Positions 53,775 to 60,785 of a DNA stretch of 64,000 bases are shown here, one piece after another. Numbering within the stretch: the stretch's first letter is position 1; each line of letters begins with the position of its first letter. The stretch covers positions 1 through 64,000 of the forward strand of contig CAYPSX010000001.1 of assembly GCA_964413185.1 (NCBI GenBank). The letters run 5' to 3'. A model generated the notes under the pieces. The model searched no databases, was not told where the DNA came from, and was given only the letters and a program-made list of their open reading frames with translations. Origin of the DNA: Salinivirga sp964413185 (GTDB lineage Bacteria > Bacteroidota > Bacteroidia > Bacteroidales > Salinivirgaceae). A program made the translations under genes and the position numbers.

Positions 53775-54935
53775 ATGGAATCTATCCAAGGTCAACGACC
53801 AGCCCCAAAAATAAATGACGGTTCATTTTATAATTTTCAAAATCCTAAGTTTTTATCGGCTCATGCTATTGGCTTCTTTTTAAGGAATTTAAGCCTGACA
53901 AAAACTTATATTCGAATAATGCGACAGCAATATAAAGCGCATTTGTTACGTAAAAAACATAGTGAAAATGGGTTGAAGGTTCCTCCTATATTAATGCTGA
54001 CAATTACTGCAAAGTGTAATCTCAATTGCACTGGTTGTTATCAAAAGTCAATTGATCACGAAAAGCATAAGGAGTTAACAGACGAGAAAATAACCTCCAT
54101 TTTGCAAGAAGCCAGGGAGTTGGGAACTACATTCGTTTTTATCCTGGGAGGAGAACCTTTCATGCGCGATTTAATCAGCCTTACAAAACCATTCGGCGAT
54201 ATGACTTTTCTTGTGTACACCAATGGTACCCTGCTCAATAGTGATGTTATAAACCAAATAAAAAAACAACCTCAGATAATTCCTTTAATTAGCCTCGAAG
54301 GAGAAAAAGAAACAGAAAACAGGCGAGGAGCGGGGGTATACCAAAATGCACTTGAAGTATTTCGCCAACTTAAAAAGCGAAAAATTTTCTTTGGTCTGTC
54401 GGTTACTGTTACACGAAATAACTTCAGGGAGGTTTGCAATAACGAGTACATTAAAGAAATGGTAAAAAGAGGAAATAAAGTATTCTCCTTTTTCGAGTAT
54501 TTGCCTTTCAAGGAAAGTACAAGTGAAATGACCTTAACTGAGGAACAAAAACGCCTTTATTTTGATTTTATTTACAATTTCAGAAAAAAACATAATCAAT
54601 TGATATTAAGTTCTGCGATTGAGCAATTTCATGGTGGCTGCATGGGAGCGGGCAATGGCCTGTTTCACATTAATTACAATGGTCAGGTAGAACCCTGTCC
54701 ATTTGCGCCGTTTTCTGATATTTCTATACATAACCACTCTTTTAAACAATGTCTTGAATCCCCCTTATTCAAAAAAATACAAAAAAATCATATGTGGCTT
54801 GAAAACCGTAAAAAATGTCACAGTTGTACTTTATTTTACAATAGAGATATTATTAAAAGATTTGAAATTGAAGGCATGGCGGAAGTCCAAAGTAAAGAGG
54901 TTTCAAGTTTAAAAGAGGTAGAAGTACGCAAATAA
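53775..54935 (+). CDS. Radical SAM protein with C-terminal cysteine-rich SPASM-like region
   Basis: From the ATG at 53775 the protein has 386 residues; an upstream TTG at 53757 is a poor start. The radical SAM cluster is C81xxxC85xxC88 in ITAKCNLNCTGCYQKS. GGEPFMRD follows about 55 residues on and is the SAM-contact motif. The C-terminal part holds further cysteines (GGCMGAG, VEPCPFAPF, KQCLES, KKCHSC), like SPASM or twitch domains that bind extra iron-sulfur clusters. A thiamine-binding-family gene follows by 33 bp. No peptide precursor gene is visible nearby, so a maturase role is only one possibility. Confidence 0.85.
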   Translation: MESIQGQRPAPKINDGSFYNFQNPKFLSAHAIGFFLRNLSLTKTYIRIMRQQYKAHLLRKKHSENGLKVPPILMLTITAKCNLNCTGCYQKSIDHEKHKELTDEKITSILQEARELGTTFVFILGGEPFMRDLISLTKPFGDMTFLVYTNGTLLNSDVINQIKKQPQIIPLISLEGEKETENRRGAGVYQNALEVFRQLKKRKIFFGLSVTVTRNNFREVCNNEYIKEMVKRGNKVFSFFEYLPFKESTSEMTLTEEQKRLYFDFIYNFRKKHNQLILSSAIEQFHGGCMGAGNGLFHINYNGQVEPCPFAPFSDISIHNHSFKQCLESPLFKKIQKNHMWLENRKKCHSCTLFYNRDIIKRFEIEGMAEVQSKEVSSLKEVEVRK

Positions 54936-54968
54936 TAAAAATTTTTCAGCTACAAAGCAATATTAGAT

Positions 54969-55253
54969 ATGAAACAAATTAATGCAGCCATCCAGGTTCT
55001 CCCACAAGGCGTTGATGATGTTTATGCAGTGGTCGATTCAGCCATTGCTGTTATTGCCCAAAGCGGCGTTAAATATCGTGTTTGCCCGTTTGAAACAGTA
55101 ATTGAAACCGACTGGAAAAATGCTATGCAAATTATTGAAGATGTAAAAAATGAAGTGCTGAAAAAGGCTCCCTCAACACTTATCAACTTAAAGCTGCAAG
55201 CTGCTGCTGAAAAAGATGTAAGCATTGAGGAAAAGACCGGTAAGTATGATTAG
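54969..55253 (+). CDS. Thiamine-binding protein family (MTH1187/YkoF-like)
   Basis: The 94-residue protein fits the MTH1187/DUF77 family: INAAIQVLPQGVDDVYAVVDSAIAVIAQSGVKY, then PFETVIETDWKNAMQIIEDV and a final strand. Family members bind thiamine-type compounds or act as small alpha/beta sandwich proteins of unclear role. It has no signal peptide. It follows the radical SAM gene closely and likely shares its transcript, but a link between the two functions is not evident. No TPP riboswitch sequence is found upstream. Its stop overlaps the end of the orphan sorting domain on the opposite strand by 4 bp. Confidence 0.8.
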   Translation: MKQINAAIQVLPQGVDDVYAVVDSAIAVIAQSGVKYRVCPFETVIETDWKNAMQIIEDVKNEVLKKAPSTLINLKLQAAAEKDVSIEEKTGKYD

Positions 55254-55558
55254 TGCTTTAAAATAGATTGACTAAAACGGCTCTGATTGTTTTGCAATTC
55301 AACAATAAAAAAAGCAGCATTTTCTTTAAGTTTTGCTTCATATTTAAACCCGCACTCATAATTTCTTTGTTGAGGTTTTATTTGCGATGAAAAAACTTTT
55401 TTGCCGGCAGAATCATAAATATTCAAGTTAGTTGCGGTTTCCGGCGGGTTGGGTAGCTGAATATGAATTTTGTCGCGAAATGGCACCGGAGCTGTAGATT
55501 TTATGCATTTGGAGAGTGATGGCTTTACCCTGAAAGAGGAGTTTTTGTAAAAGTCAAA
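55250..55558 (-). pseudogene. Orphan T9SS C-terminal sorting domain remnant
   Basis: On the minus strand a frame open from about 55600 ends with TGA/TAA-type stop near 55250. It includes PVPFRDKIHIQLPNPPETAT, NLNIYDSAGKKVFSSQI and AAFFIVELQNNQSRFSQSILKH, which is the usual type A T9SS sorting domain layout (PNP, then a GxxV strand, then a closing strand). No ATG begins the frame; only a GTG at 55486 could start a 78-residue product. No signal peptide or cargo domain precedes it, and the ilvE terminator lies immediately upstream. It is most likely the 3' end of a deleted secreted protein gene. Confidence 0.6.
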
Positions 55559-55592
55559 AAAAAGAGGGTTAGGAAAACCAACCCTCTTTTCA
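55558..55592. terminator. Bidirectional terminator between ilvE and the orphan sorting domain
   Basis: A 10-bp stem AAAGAGGGTT/AACCCTCTTT (55561-55570 and 55580-55589) has an A-run on the left and a T-run on the right, so it terminates ilvE on the minus strand. Confidence 0.85.
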
Positions 55593-55606
55593 ATAATAGT
55601 GTTTTT

Positions 55607-56626
55607 TTATTCAATAATTGTAACCCAACCATGCGGATCTTCTTTGTCGCCATATTGAATTGCGCGTAATTCGTTGTAAAGTTTTTGGCTTACGGGGCCA
55701 ACATTTCCGTCTTTTGAATATACATATTCGTGTTTTTCGTTGCGGTCTACAATTTTTCCGATAGGTGAAATTACGGCTGCTGTACCACATGCGCCGCACT
55801 CTTCAAAAGTTGAAAGTTCTTCAACGGGAATTGGACGCCTTTCTGCTTTCAGTCCCATATCTTCAGCCAACTGTATTAAGCACTTATTGGTTATCGAAGG
55901 CAGAATTGAACTTGATTTGGGTGTTACGTAAGTATTGTCTTTGATGGCAAAAAAGTTGGCCGGGCCACATTCATCGATATATTTTTTCTCTTTGGCATCA
56001 AGGTACAGTGCTGCTGCATATCCCTCATCGTGGGCACGCACACCTGACCTGAGTGATGCAGCATAATTACCACCAACTTTCAGTGTGCCGGTTCCAAGTG
56101 GCGCTGCACGGTCGGCATCGCGTACAATTTGCACACTTACCGGTTTAAAACCTTCTTTGAAATAGGGTCCAACAGGCATTACAAAAATGGCGAAAGTGTA
56201 TTCCGATGAGGGTTTTACTCCCACCTGAGCGCCTGAACCGAATAATACCGGCCTAATGTATAGTGAAGCTTCTGTTTCTCTCGGGGGCACATAATCTTTA
56301 TTAAGTTCAATTACTTTAAAAAGCATTTCTTTGAATAGCTTTTCAGGAACCTTGGCCATCATTATTCCTTCTGCGGAGTTGGTGAGTCGTTTAAAGTTTT
56401 CATCCCAACGGAAGAGGCGGATTTTATTGTCTCTTCCGCGAAAAGCTTTCATACCTTCAAAAGCTTGTTGCCCGTAATGTAAACCCGATGCGGCTATGCT
56501 TACATTGAGCATGTCGCTTTCACTTACTTCAATGTCGCTCCATTTTCCATCTTTATAATATGCACGCACATTGTAATCGGTTTTATAATAACCAAATCCG
56601 AGTTTGCTCCAATCTATATTTTTCAT
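55607..56626 (-). CDS. ilvE: Branched-chain amino acid aminotransferase
   Basis: IlvE makes or degrades leucine, isoleucine and valine with 2-oxoglutarate. This 339-residue fold-type IV PLP enzyme has the catalytic lysine K183 in LGTGTLKVGGNYAASL, preceded by a family arginine and GLHYGQQAFEGMKAFRG at 49-65. ECGPANFFAI and the CGACGTAAVISPIGKI segment near the C-terminus fit the long IlvE (type II) group. The ATG at 56626 is well placed behind a promoter (56659-56690). It ends at a strong terminator and is monocistronic. Confidence 0.95.
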   Translation of the reverse strand: MKNIDWSKLGFGYYKTDYNVRAYYKDGKWSDIEVSESDMLNVSIAASGLHYGQQAFEGMKAFRGRDNKIRLFRWDENFKRLTNSAEGIMMAKVPEKLFKEMLFKVIELNKDYVPPRETEASLYIRPVLFGSGAQVGVKPSSEYTFAIFVMPVGPYFKEGFKPVSVQIVRDADRAAPLGTGTLKVGGNYAASLRSGVRAHDEGYAAALYLDAKEKKYIDECGPANFFAIKDNTYVTPKSSSILPSITNKCLIQLAEDMGLKAERRPIPVEELSTFEECGACGTAAVISPIGKIVDRNEKHEYVYSKDGNVGPVSQKLYNELRAIQYGDKEDPHGWVTIIE

Positions 56627-56658
56627 AATTTTTTTGTTTTATTTTATAACATTTCTCG

Positions 56659-56690
56659 CAAATGTAATCAAAAAGGGTGAATTTTGCAAT
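56659..56690 (-). promoter_or_regulatory. Promoter of ilvE
   Basis: On the minus strand ATTG (56687-56690) and TACATTTG (56659-56666) are 20 bp apart, matching the Bacteroidota -33/-7 pattern, about 33 bp before the ATG. Confidence 0.6.
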
Positions 56691-56849
56691 GACACTTTTA
56701 TAGGATATTCCATGTTTGAGAACATTGATTAAGCTTGTTTAATTAAAACACAATTTCATTGATAATAAGCACTATAATTAATTTTAGCTTGTAAAAAAAC
56801 GAGCTTTGGGGGGGTAATAGAAGCAAACCATTTGTATTCGGGCTCTGCT

Positions 56850-56880
56850 AAAAAAAAAGCAGGATACGCATCCTGCTTAT
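56850..56880 (-). terminator. Intrinsic terminator of the AsmA-kinase-cyclase-Usp operon
   Basis: Stem AAGCAGGAT/ATCCTGCTT (56858-56878) with a short loop is followed on the minus strand by nine T residues. It lies 36 bp past the universal stress gene. Confidence 0.85.
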
Positions 56881-56913
56881 GTATTTTATGCTAAAATATT
56901 TTGAATTCGGATA

Positions 56914-57756
56914 TTAAATAAAGCTGGAATATTTCGATAAATCTGCCCTTGGGGGAATACACATAACAGGTGTGTCAAATGATTCGTTATTTTTTCCACC
57001 CAGCCATTTCAAATAATATTTTGCTGTCATCATGATAATATCGGCTTCAATGATTTGGCCAAATTTGAATATGGCGTCTTTAAAATGTTCTTTCTTTTTG
57101 GCGGTTTTTACACCGTAAACGATTTTTTGTTTATCGAGCATTTTTTTAGTGAAATACACATTATTTGCCAGTTCTTTTTTTCTGTACTCGTCTGTTAGGA
57201 AGGGCTTCATCAAGTTGATGTTGCATCGGTAGTAATTGGCCATGTAAATAATCCAGGCGAGTGATTCGCGGTAACGCCTGTCGTCATCAATAGGCACAAC
57301 AATTTCTTTGTAATAATCGTGGGCGGGTGGTTGTTCAACAATAACAAATGGAATAAAGGCACCTTTCAGAATTTTAAGAAAATCTCTTACACTCAAGGTG
57401 TTTTTATTTCCCTCCACCGCACGGAACATCACCATCAGGTTGGCATTTACTGTGTGAATTACTTCTGTGGCAATTTGTTTGGCCTTACCCTGGCGCACAA
57501 AAGCCCGGCATTCCAGTCCAAAATCCTGGCTTATTTTTTCTGCTTTTGCAGTAAGATCCTTTTCAATTTTGGCAAGCTCTTCATCGCTTAGTTTTTTGCT
57601 TCTATTTCCAAATATCCCACCTCTAATATTATTGAGATATAAAAGTGCGATACCGTTATTTACAACCTTGGCAAGCTGTACAGCATGCTTGAGGGCTATT
57701 TCTGAACCTTCTGAAAAATCCCACGGTATTACTATGTATTTCTTTTTTGCATTCAT
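56914..57756 (-). CDS. Tandem universal stress protein
   Basis: The 280-residue protein consists of two Usp domains (about 5-140 and 145-275). The first begins KYIVIPWDFSEGSEIALKHAVQLAK and the second KEIVVPIDDDRRYRESLAWII. The ATP-binding signature Gx2Gx9G(S/T) is not clear in either, so nucleotide binding is doubtful. Neighbours suggest a link to second-messenger signalling: it is the last gene of the run AsmA-like, histidine kinase, cyclase-HD, Usp, 48 bp after the cyclase. Confidence 0.87.
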   Translation of the reverse strand: MNAKKKYIVIPWDFSEGSEIALKHAVQLAKVVNNGIALLYLNNIRGGIFGNRSKKLSDEELAKIEKDLTAKAEKISQDFGLECRAFVRQGKAKQIATEVIHTVNANLMVMFRAVEGNKNTLSVRDFLKILKGAFIPFVIVEQPPAHDYYKEIVVPIDDDRRYRESLAWIIYMANYYRCNINLMKPFLTDEYRKKELANNVYFTKKMLDKQKIVYGVKTAKKKEHFKDAIFKFGQIIEADIIMMTAKYYLKWLGGKNNESFDTPVMCIPPRADLSKYSSFI

Positions 57757-57804
57757 AGAATTCGCATTTCTAATGGGTAAATCTACGACTTTTTTTCAAA
57801 ATAT

Positions 57805-59577
57805 CTATTTTTTTAATTGTTTACGAATGTTTTCGAGCTGCTTTTTTTTGTTAACATCACGTAGTTTCTTAGCAGTGTCGGTAAAATATTGATGACTGCC
57901 AATAAATTTTATTTGAATTTGGTTCCATTTGTCGTAGTCATCTTCAATAAAATTGAATTCTACAAGTTCCTTGAACAATGTTTCAGATACCGGAATAAAA
58001 TCGGCCCGGCCAAGGTAATCCAGATCGGCATCGCAAATAATTTTTTCGATTTTATTCTTCGGATTAGGAGGTAATTTTGTTGCATAAATAAGATCTTCAA
58101 CAGCCTCAATTTGTTTTTCGCTATAATGGAATCGAGGCAACATCTCACGGGCTATTTTAATTCCGAGCAATTCGTGGTCTTTGTAGCCACGTGTAAAACC
58201 GCTATCGTGAAACAATGCTGCCGTTTTTAAAATAAGCATATCGTGTTCGGAAATTTCTTCTTGTCTTCCAATAAGCTCTACTTGTGTAACTACATCTATG
58301 GTGTGTTTGATATTGTGATAATAAAGATTTGATGGAAGTTTTCTTTCAAGCAGGTCCATCACTTCCTCTTCAAGATCGTCGAAGCGAATGAAGGCGAGTT
58401 TGGTGTAAAAGTCTTTATTGGGTGTAAGTTCTAGCTTGGGTTCGGAAAGATTGGGACGGAAGTTTTCAATGAAATACATATCTACATCGCCGCGGTATTT
58501 TACGGGCATGCGTCCGTGATAATTGCACAGGAAGTAGTCGCGAATAAGTTCGTATGTATTTCCGCTTATATTGATTTTTCCTATTTCTCCGGATGATTCC
58601 ATGCGGCTGGCTATATTCACGGTTTCGCCCCAAATATCGTACGATTGCTTTTTGAATCCGTCTTTTCCGGCGAAAACAGGGCCGGTATGAATACCAATTC
58701 TTAATCCCCAAATACGATTCTTTGTATCAGGATACTTGGTTTTAAGTTCGTTGATGTATTTTTGCATTTCTACGGCTGCAAGAACTACTTCAATGGGGTT
58801 GGTGCGATTTTTCTTTGGTATGCCGCCTGCACACATGTAGGTGTCGCCAACGGTTTTTATTTTTTGAATGTTGTATTTTTTAACCGTCTGGTCGAATTTA
58901 AAAAAGAATTTATCCAGGTCATCGACCAGTTTGTCGGGATTGTCTTTCGAAGTAAGCTTGCTAAAGCCTGATACATCGGAGAAAAGTACGGTAACCATTT
59001 TGTACCGTTTCGATTTTCCGTGTGCTTTGAGCTGTTCAGCCTCTTCTTTTGGAAGTCTTTCGGCTAGTTTTTCTTCGTAGGACTGCCGTTGCTCAATCAT
59101 TCGTTCGGTGGTATTTTGCAGGCGCAATTCCAGATCGAGCCGCTCAACGGAAAAGCGGTATTTGAAATACCGAACAATGGTCCAGATTATTGAAAGCAGT
59201 GTTAGTACGGCAAAAACCCAAAACCAGGGCGTTGGTAGTTCACGGCTTGATATTCGAATTTTTTCTTCTTTTATGGAGCCGTTGGCAAAACGTATGAATA
59301 ATTTATGCTCAGCCGGCGCTGCTGTGGAGAAACGGATTATCCCGTTCCGGGTTTTGTGCCACACGGTATCATTATCGAAATGATACATGGCGTTATGAGG
59401 TATGCCGATTTCCAACAATAAGCTATCGCTTTCCAGTATCTCAATTTCACTTGAAGAGCTTCCTGTAACGAAAATTTTATACTGGTCATTGCCCGTGGTT
59501 GTTCCAACCAGCGCCAGTATAAAAACCCATATTGCTGTAATCTTTTTCACTTTAATCCGGGAATTTAAGACGAACAT
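57805..59577 (-). CDS. Membrane adenylate cyclase fused to an HD phosphohydrolase domain
   Basis: The 590-residue protein has a signal-like N-terminal helix (about 14-29), a small periplasmic domain (30-115), one membrane span (about 117-137), a coiled linker, a class III cyclase domain (about 190-372) and an HD domain (about 405-525). The cyclase keeps its key residues: metal ligands D201 (FSDVSGF) and D245 (KTVGDTYM), the adenine-specifying K241 and D314 (YDIWGE), and the transition-state pair N321 and R325. This residue set favours ATP over GTP. The HD domain has H421, H425 (YHNIKHT), H457 and D458 (ALFHDSG) and a distal DADLD at 516-520. Making and perhaps degrading a cyclic nucleotide in one chain is possible. 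It lies 15 bp after the histidine kinase gene. Confidence 0.88.
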   Translation of the reverse strand: MFVLNSRIKVKKITAIWVFILALVGTTTGNDQYKIFVTGSSSSEIEILESDSLLLEIGIPHNAMYHFDNDTVWHKTRNGIIRFSTAAPAEHKLFIRFANGSIKEEKIRISSRELPTPWFWVFAVLTLLSIIWTIVRYFKYRFSVERLDLELRLQNTTERMIEQRQSYEEKLAERLPKEEAEQLKAHGKSKRYKMVTVLFSDVSGFSKLTSKDNPDKLVDDLDKFFFKFDQTVKKYNIQKIKTVGDTYMCAGGIPKKNRTNPIEVVLAAVEMQKYINELKTKYPDTKNRIWGLRIGIHTGPVFAGKDGFKKQSYDIWGETVNIASRMESSGEIGKINISGNTYELIRDYFLCNYHGRMPVKYRGDVDMYFIENFRPNLSEPKLELTPNKDFYTKLAFIRFDDLEEEVMDLLERKLPSNLYYHNIKHTIDVVTQVELIGRQEEISEHDMLILKTAALFHDSGFTRGYKDHELLGIKIAREMLPRFHYSEKQIEAVEDLIYATKLPPNPKNKIEKIICDADLDYLGRADFIPVSETLFKELVEFNFIEDDYDKWNQIQIKFIGSHQYFTDTAKKLRDVNKKKQLENIRKQLKK

Positions 59578-59592
59578 TACAAAAACCCAAAT

Positions 59593-60762
59593 TTATTTGG
59601 TTTTTTGCTCTTTTTTCAATGCAATACGTATAGTCGTTCCTTTTTCCGGTTCCGACCATTTGACAAATATTTTGCCTTTGTGATACTGATTAATGATACG
59701 TTTACTTAGCGACAATCCAAGTCCCCAACCGCGTTGCTTGGTAGTAATGCCGGGTTGAAATATGCGTTTTTGCTTGCGGCGCGGTATACCTTTTCCGTTA
59801 TCTGTAATATCAATTACAATGTGTTTCTTTTCGTCTTCAACAACAATTTCTATCAATCCTTTTCCCGGAAGGGCATCAACCGCATTGCGCAGTACATTTT
59901 CAATTACCCACGTAAATAATGCTTTGTTCAGGGGAACTTCATAAGTTTTGTCTATTTTACGTGTGTAATTGATTTTGATGCTGTTTGATGTACGTCTTTC
60001 CATGTATTTTACGGAATCCTGAATAACCGGATGAAGGCTGACGGGTTTTAATATCGGATGTGCACCTACTTTTGAAAATCGTTCCACAATTGTTTCGAGA
60101 CGGCTGAGGTCTTGCTGCATTTCTCCGGCATATTCGTGGCATTTTTGTTCTGCTTTCATGAGTTCTACCCAGGCAATAAGCGAAGAAATTGGTGTGCCCA
60201 GTTGGTGGGCTGTTTCTTTCGACATACCAACCCATACGCGATTTTGTTCTGCGCGCCTTGAAGAACTAAACGCCATGTAGGCCATGAGCATAAACAATCC
60301 AAAAATGGCGAGCTGCACAAAAGGAAACCAAAAGAGCATATTTAGCAGCGTGCTGTCATCGTAGTAAACCCGGCGTTCTATTTTACCGCCGAGCAAATCA
60401 ATGATAACCGGGTCGTGCGTTTTTTTCATATCTGCCAGGCGCCGCCTGATATAGGTTGAATCGTCTACGCGGTTGGGGTTCAGGTTTTTATGCGAAATAA
60501 TGCTGTCGTTTTCATCGGTGAGAATAACCGGAATATTTTCATTTTTGGTGATTACTTCTGAAACGAATGTTAAATCTTCGTTGATGTTTGTGGTTTGAGC
60601 AAAGCGCCGGGTGGCCTCTGCATATAGCTCTACTCTTTCGCGTTCTTGTTCCGATAGTTTATCCACAAGATAGTTGGAGTACCATAGACTCAAGATACTG
60701 ATTAGTATGGCTGCGCTAATGATTCCTATTTTATAACTGCGTTTATGTGTGTAAATGTTCAT
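59593..60762 (-). CDS. Membrane sensor histidine kinase
   Basis: The 389-residue protein has two spans (about 11-31 and 146-166) around a roughly 110-residue periplasmic sensor. The kinase core has the phospho-acceptor H186 in SKETAHQLGTPISSL, the N box VIENVLRNAVDAL, the DNGKGIP G1 box and the GWGLGLSLSKRI G2 box. No receiver domain or response regulator is next to it. It lies 23 bp after the AsmA-like gene and 15 bp before the cyclase gene, suggesting a shared signal path. The target of phosphotransfer is unknown. Confidence 0.93.
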   Translation of the reverse strand: MNIYTHKRSYKIGIISAAILISILSLWYSNYLVDKLSEQERERVELYAEATRRFAQTTNINEDLTFVSEVITKNENIPVILTDENDSIISHKNLNPNRVDDSTYIRRRLADMKKTHDPVIIDLLGGKIERRVYYDDSTLLNMLFWFPFVQLAIFGLFMLMAYMAFSSSRRAEQNRVWVGMSKETAHQLGTPISSLIAWVELMKAEQKCHEYAGEMQQDLSRLETIVERFSKVGAHPILKPVSLHPVIQDSVKYMERRTSNSIKINYTRKIDKTYEVPLNKALFTWVIENVLRNAVDALPGKGLIEIVVEDEKKHIVIDITDNGKGIPRRKQKRIFQPGITTKQRGWGLGLSLSKRIINQYHKGKIFVKWSEPEKGTTIRIALKKEQKTK

Positions 60763-60785
60763 CCGTTTGTTTATTTTTGACTGGT

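Noticed and set aside
54935..54968. TPP riboswitch before the thiamine-binding-family gene
   Set aside because: The gap is only 33 bp and none of the TPP aptamer core sequences are present.
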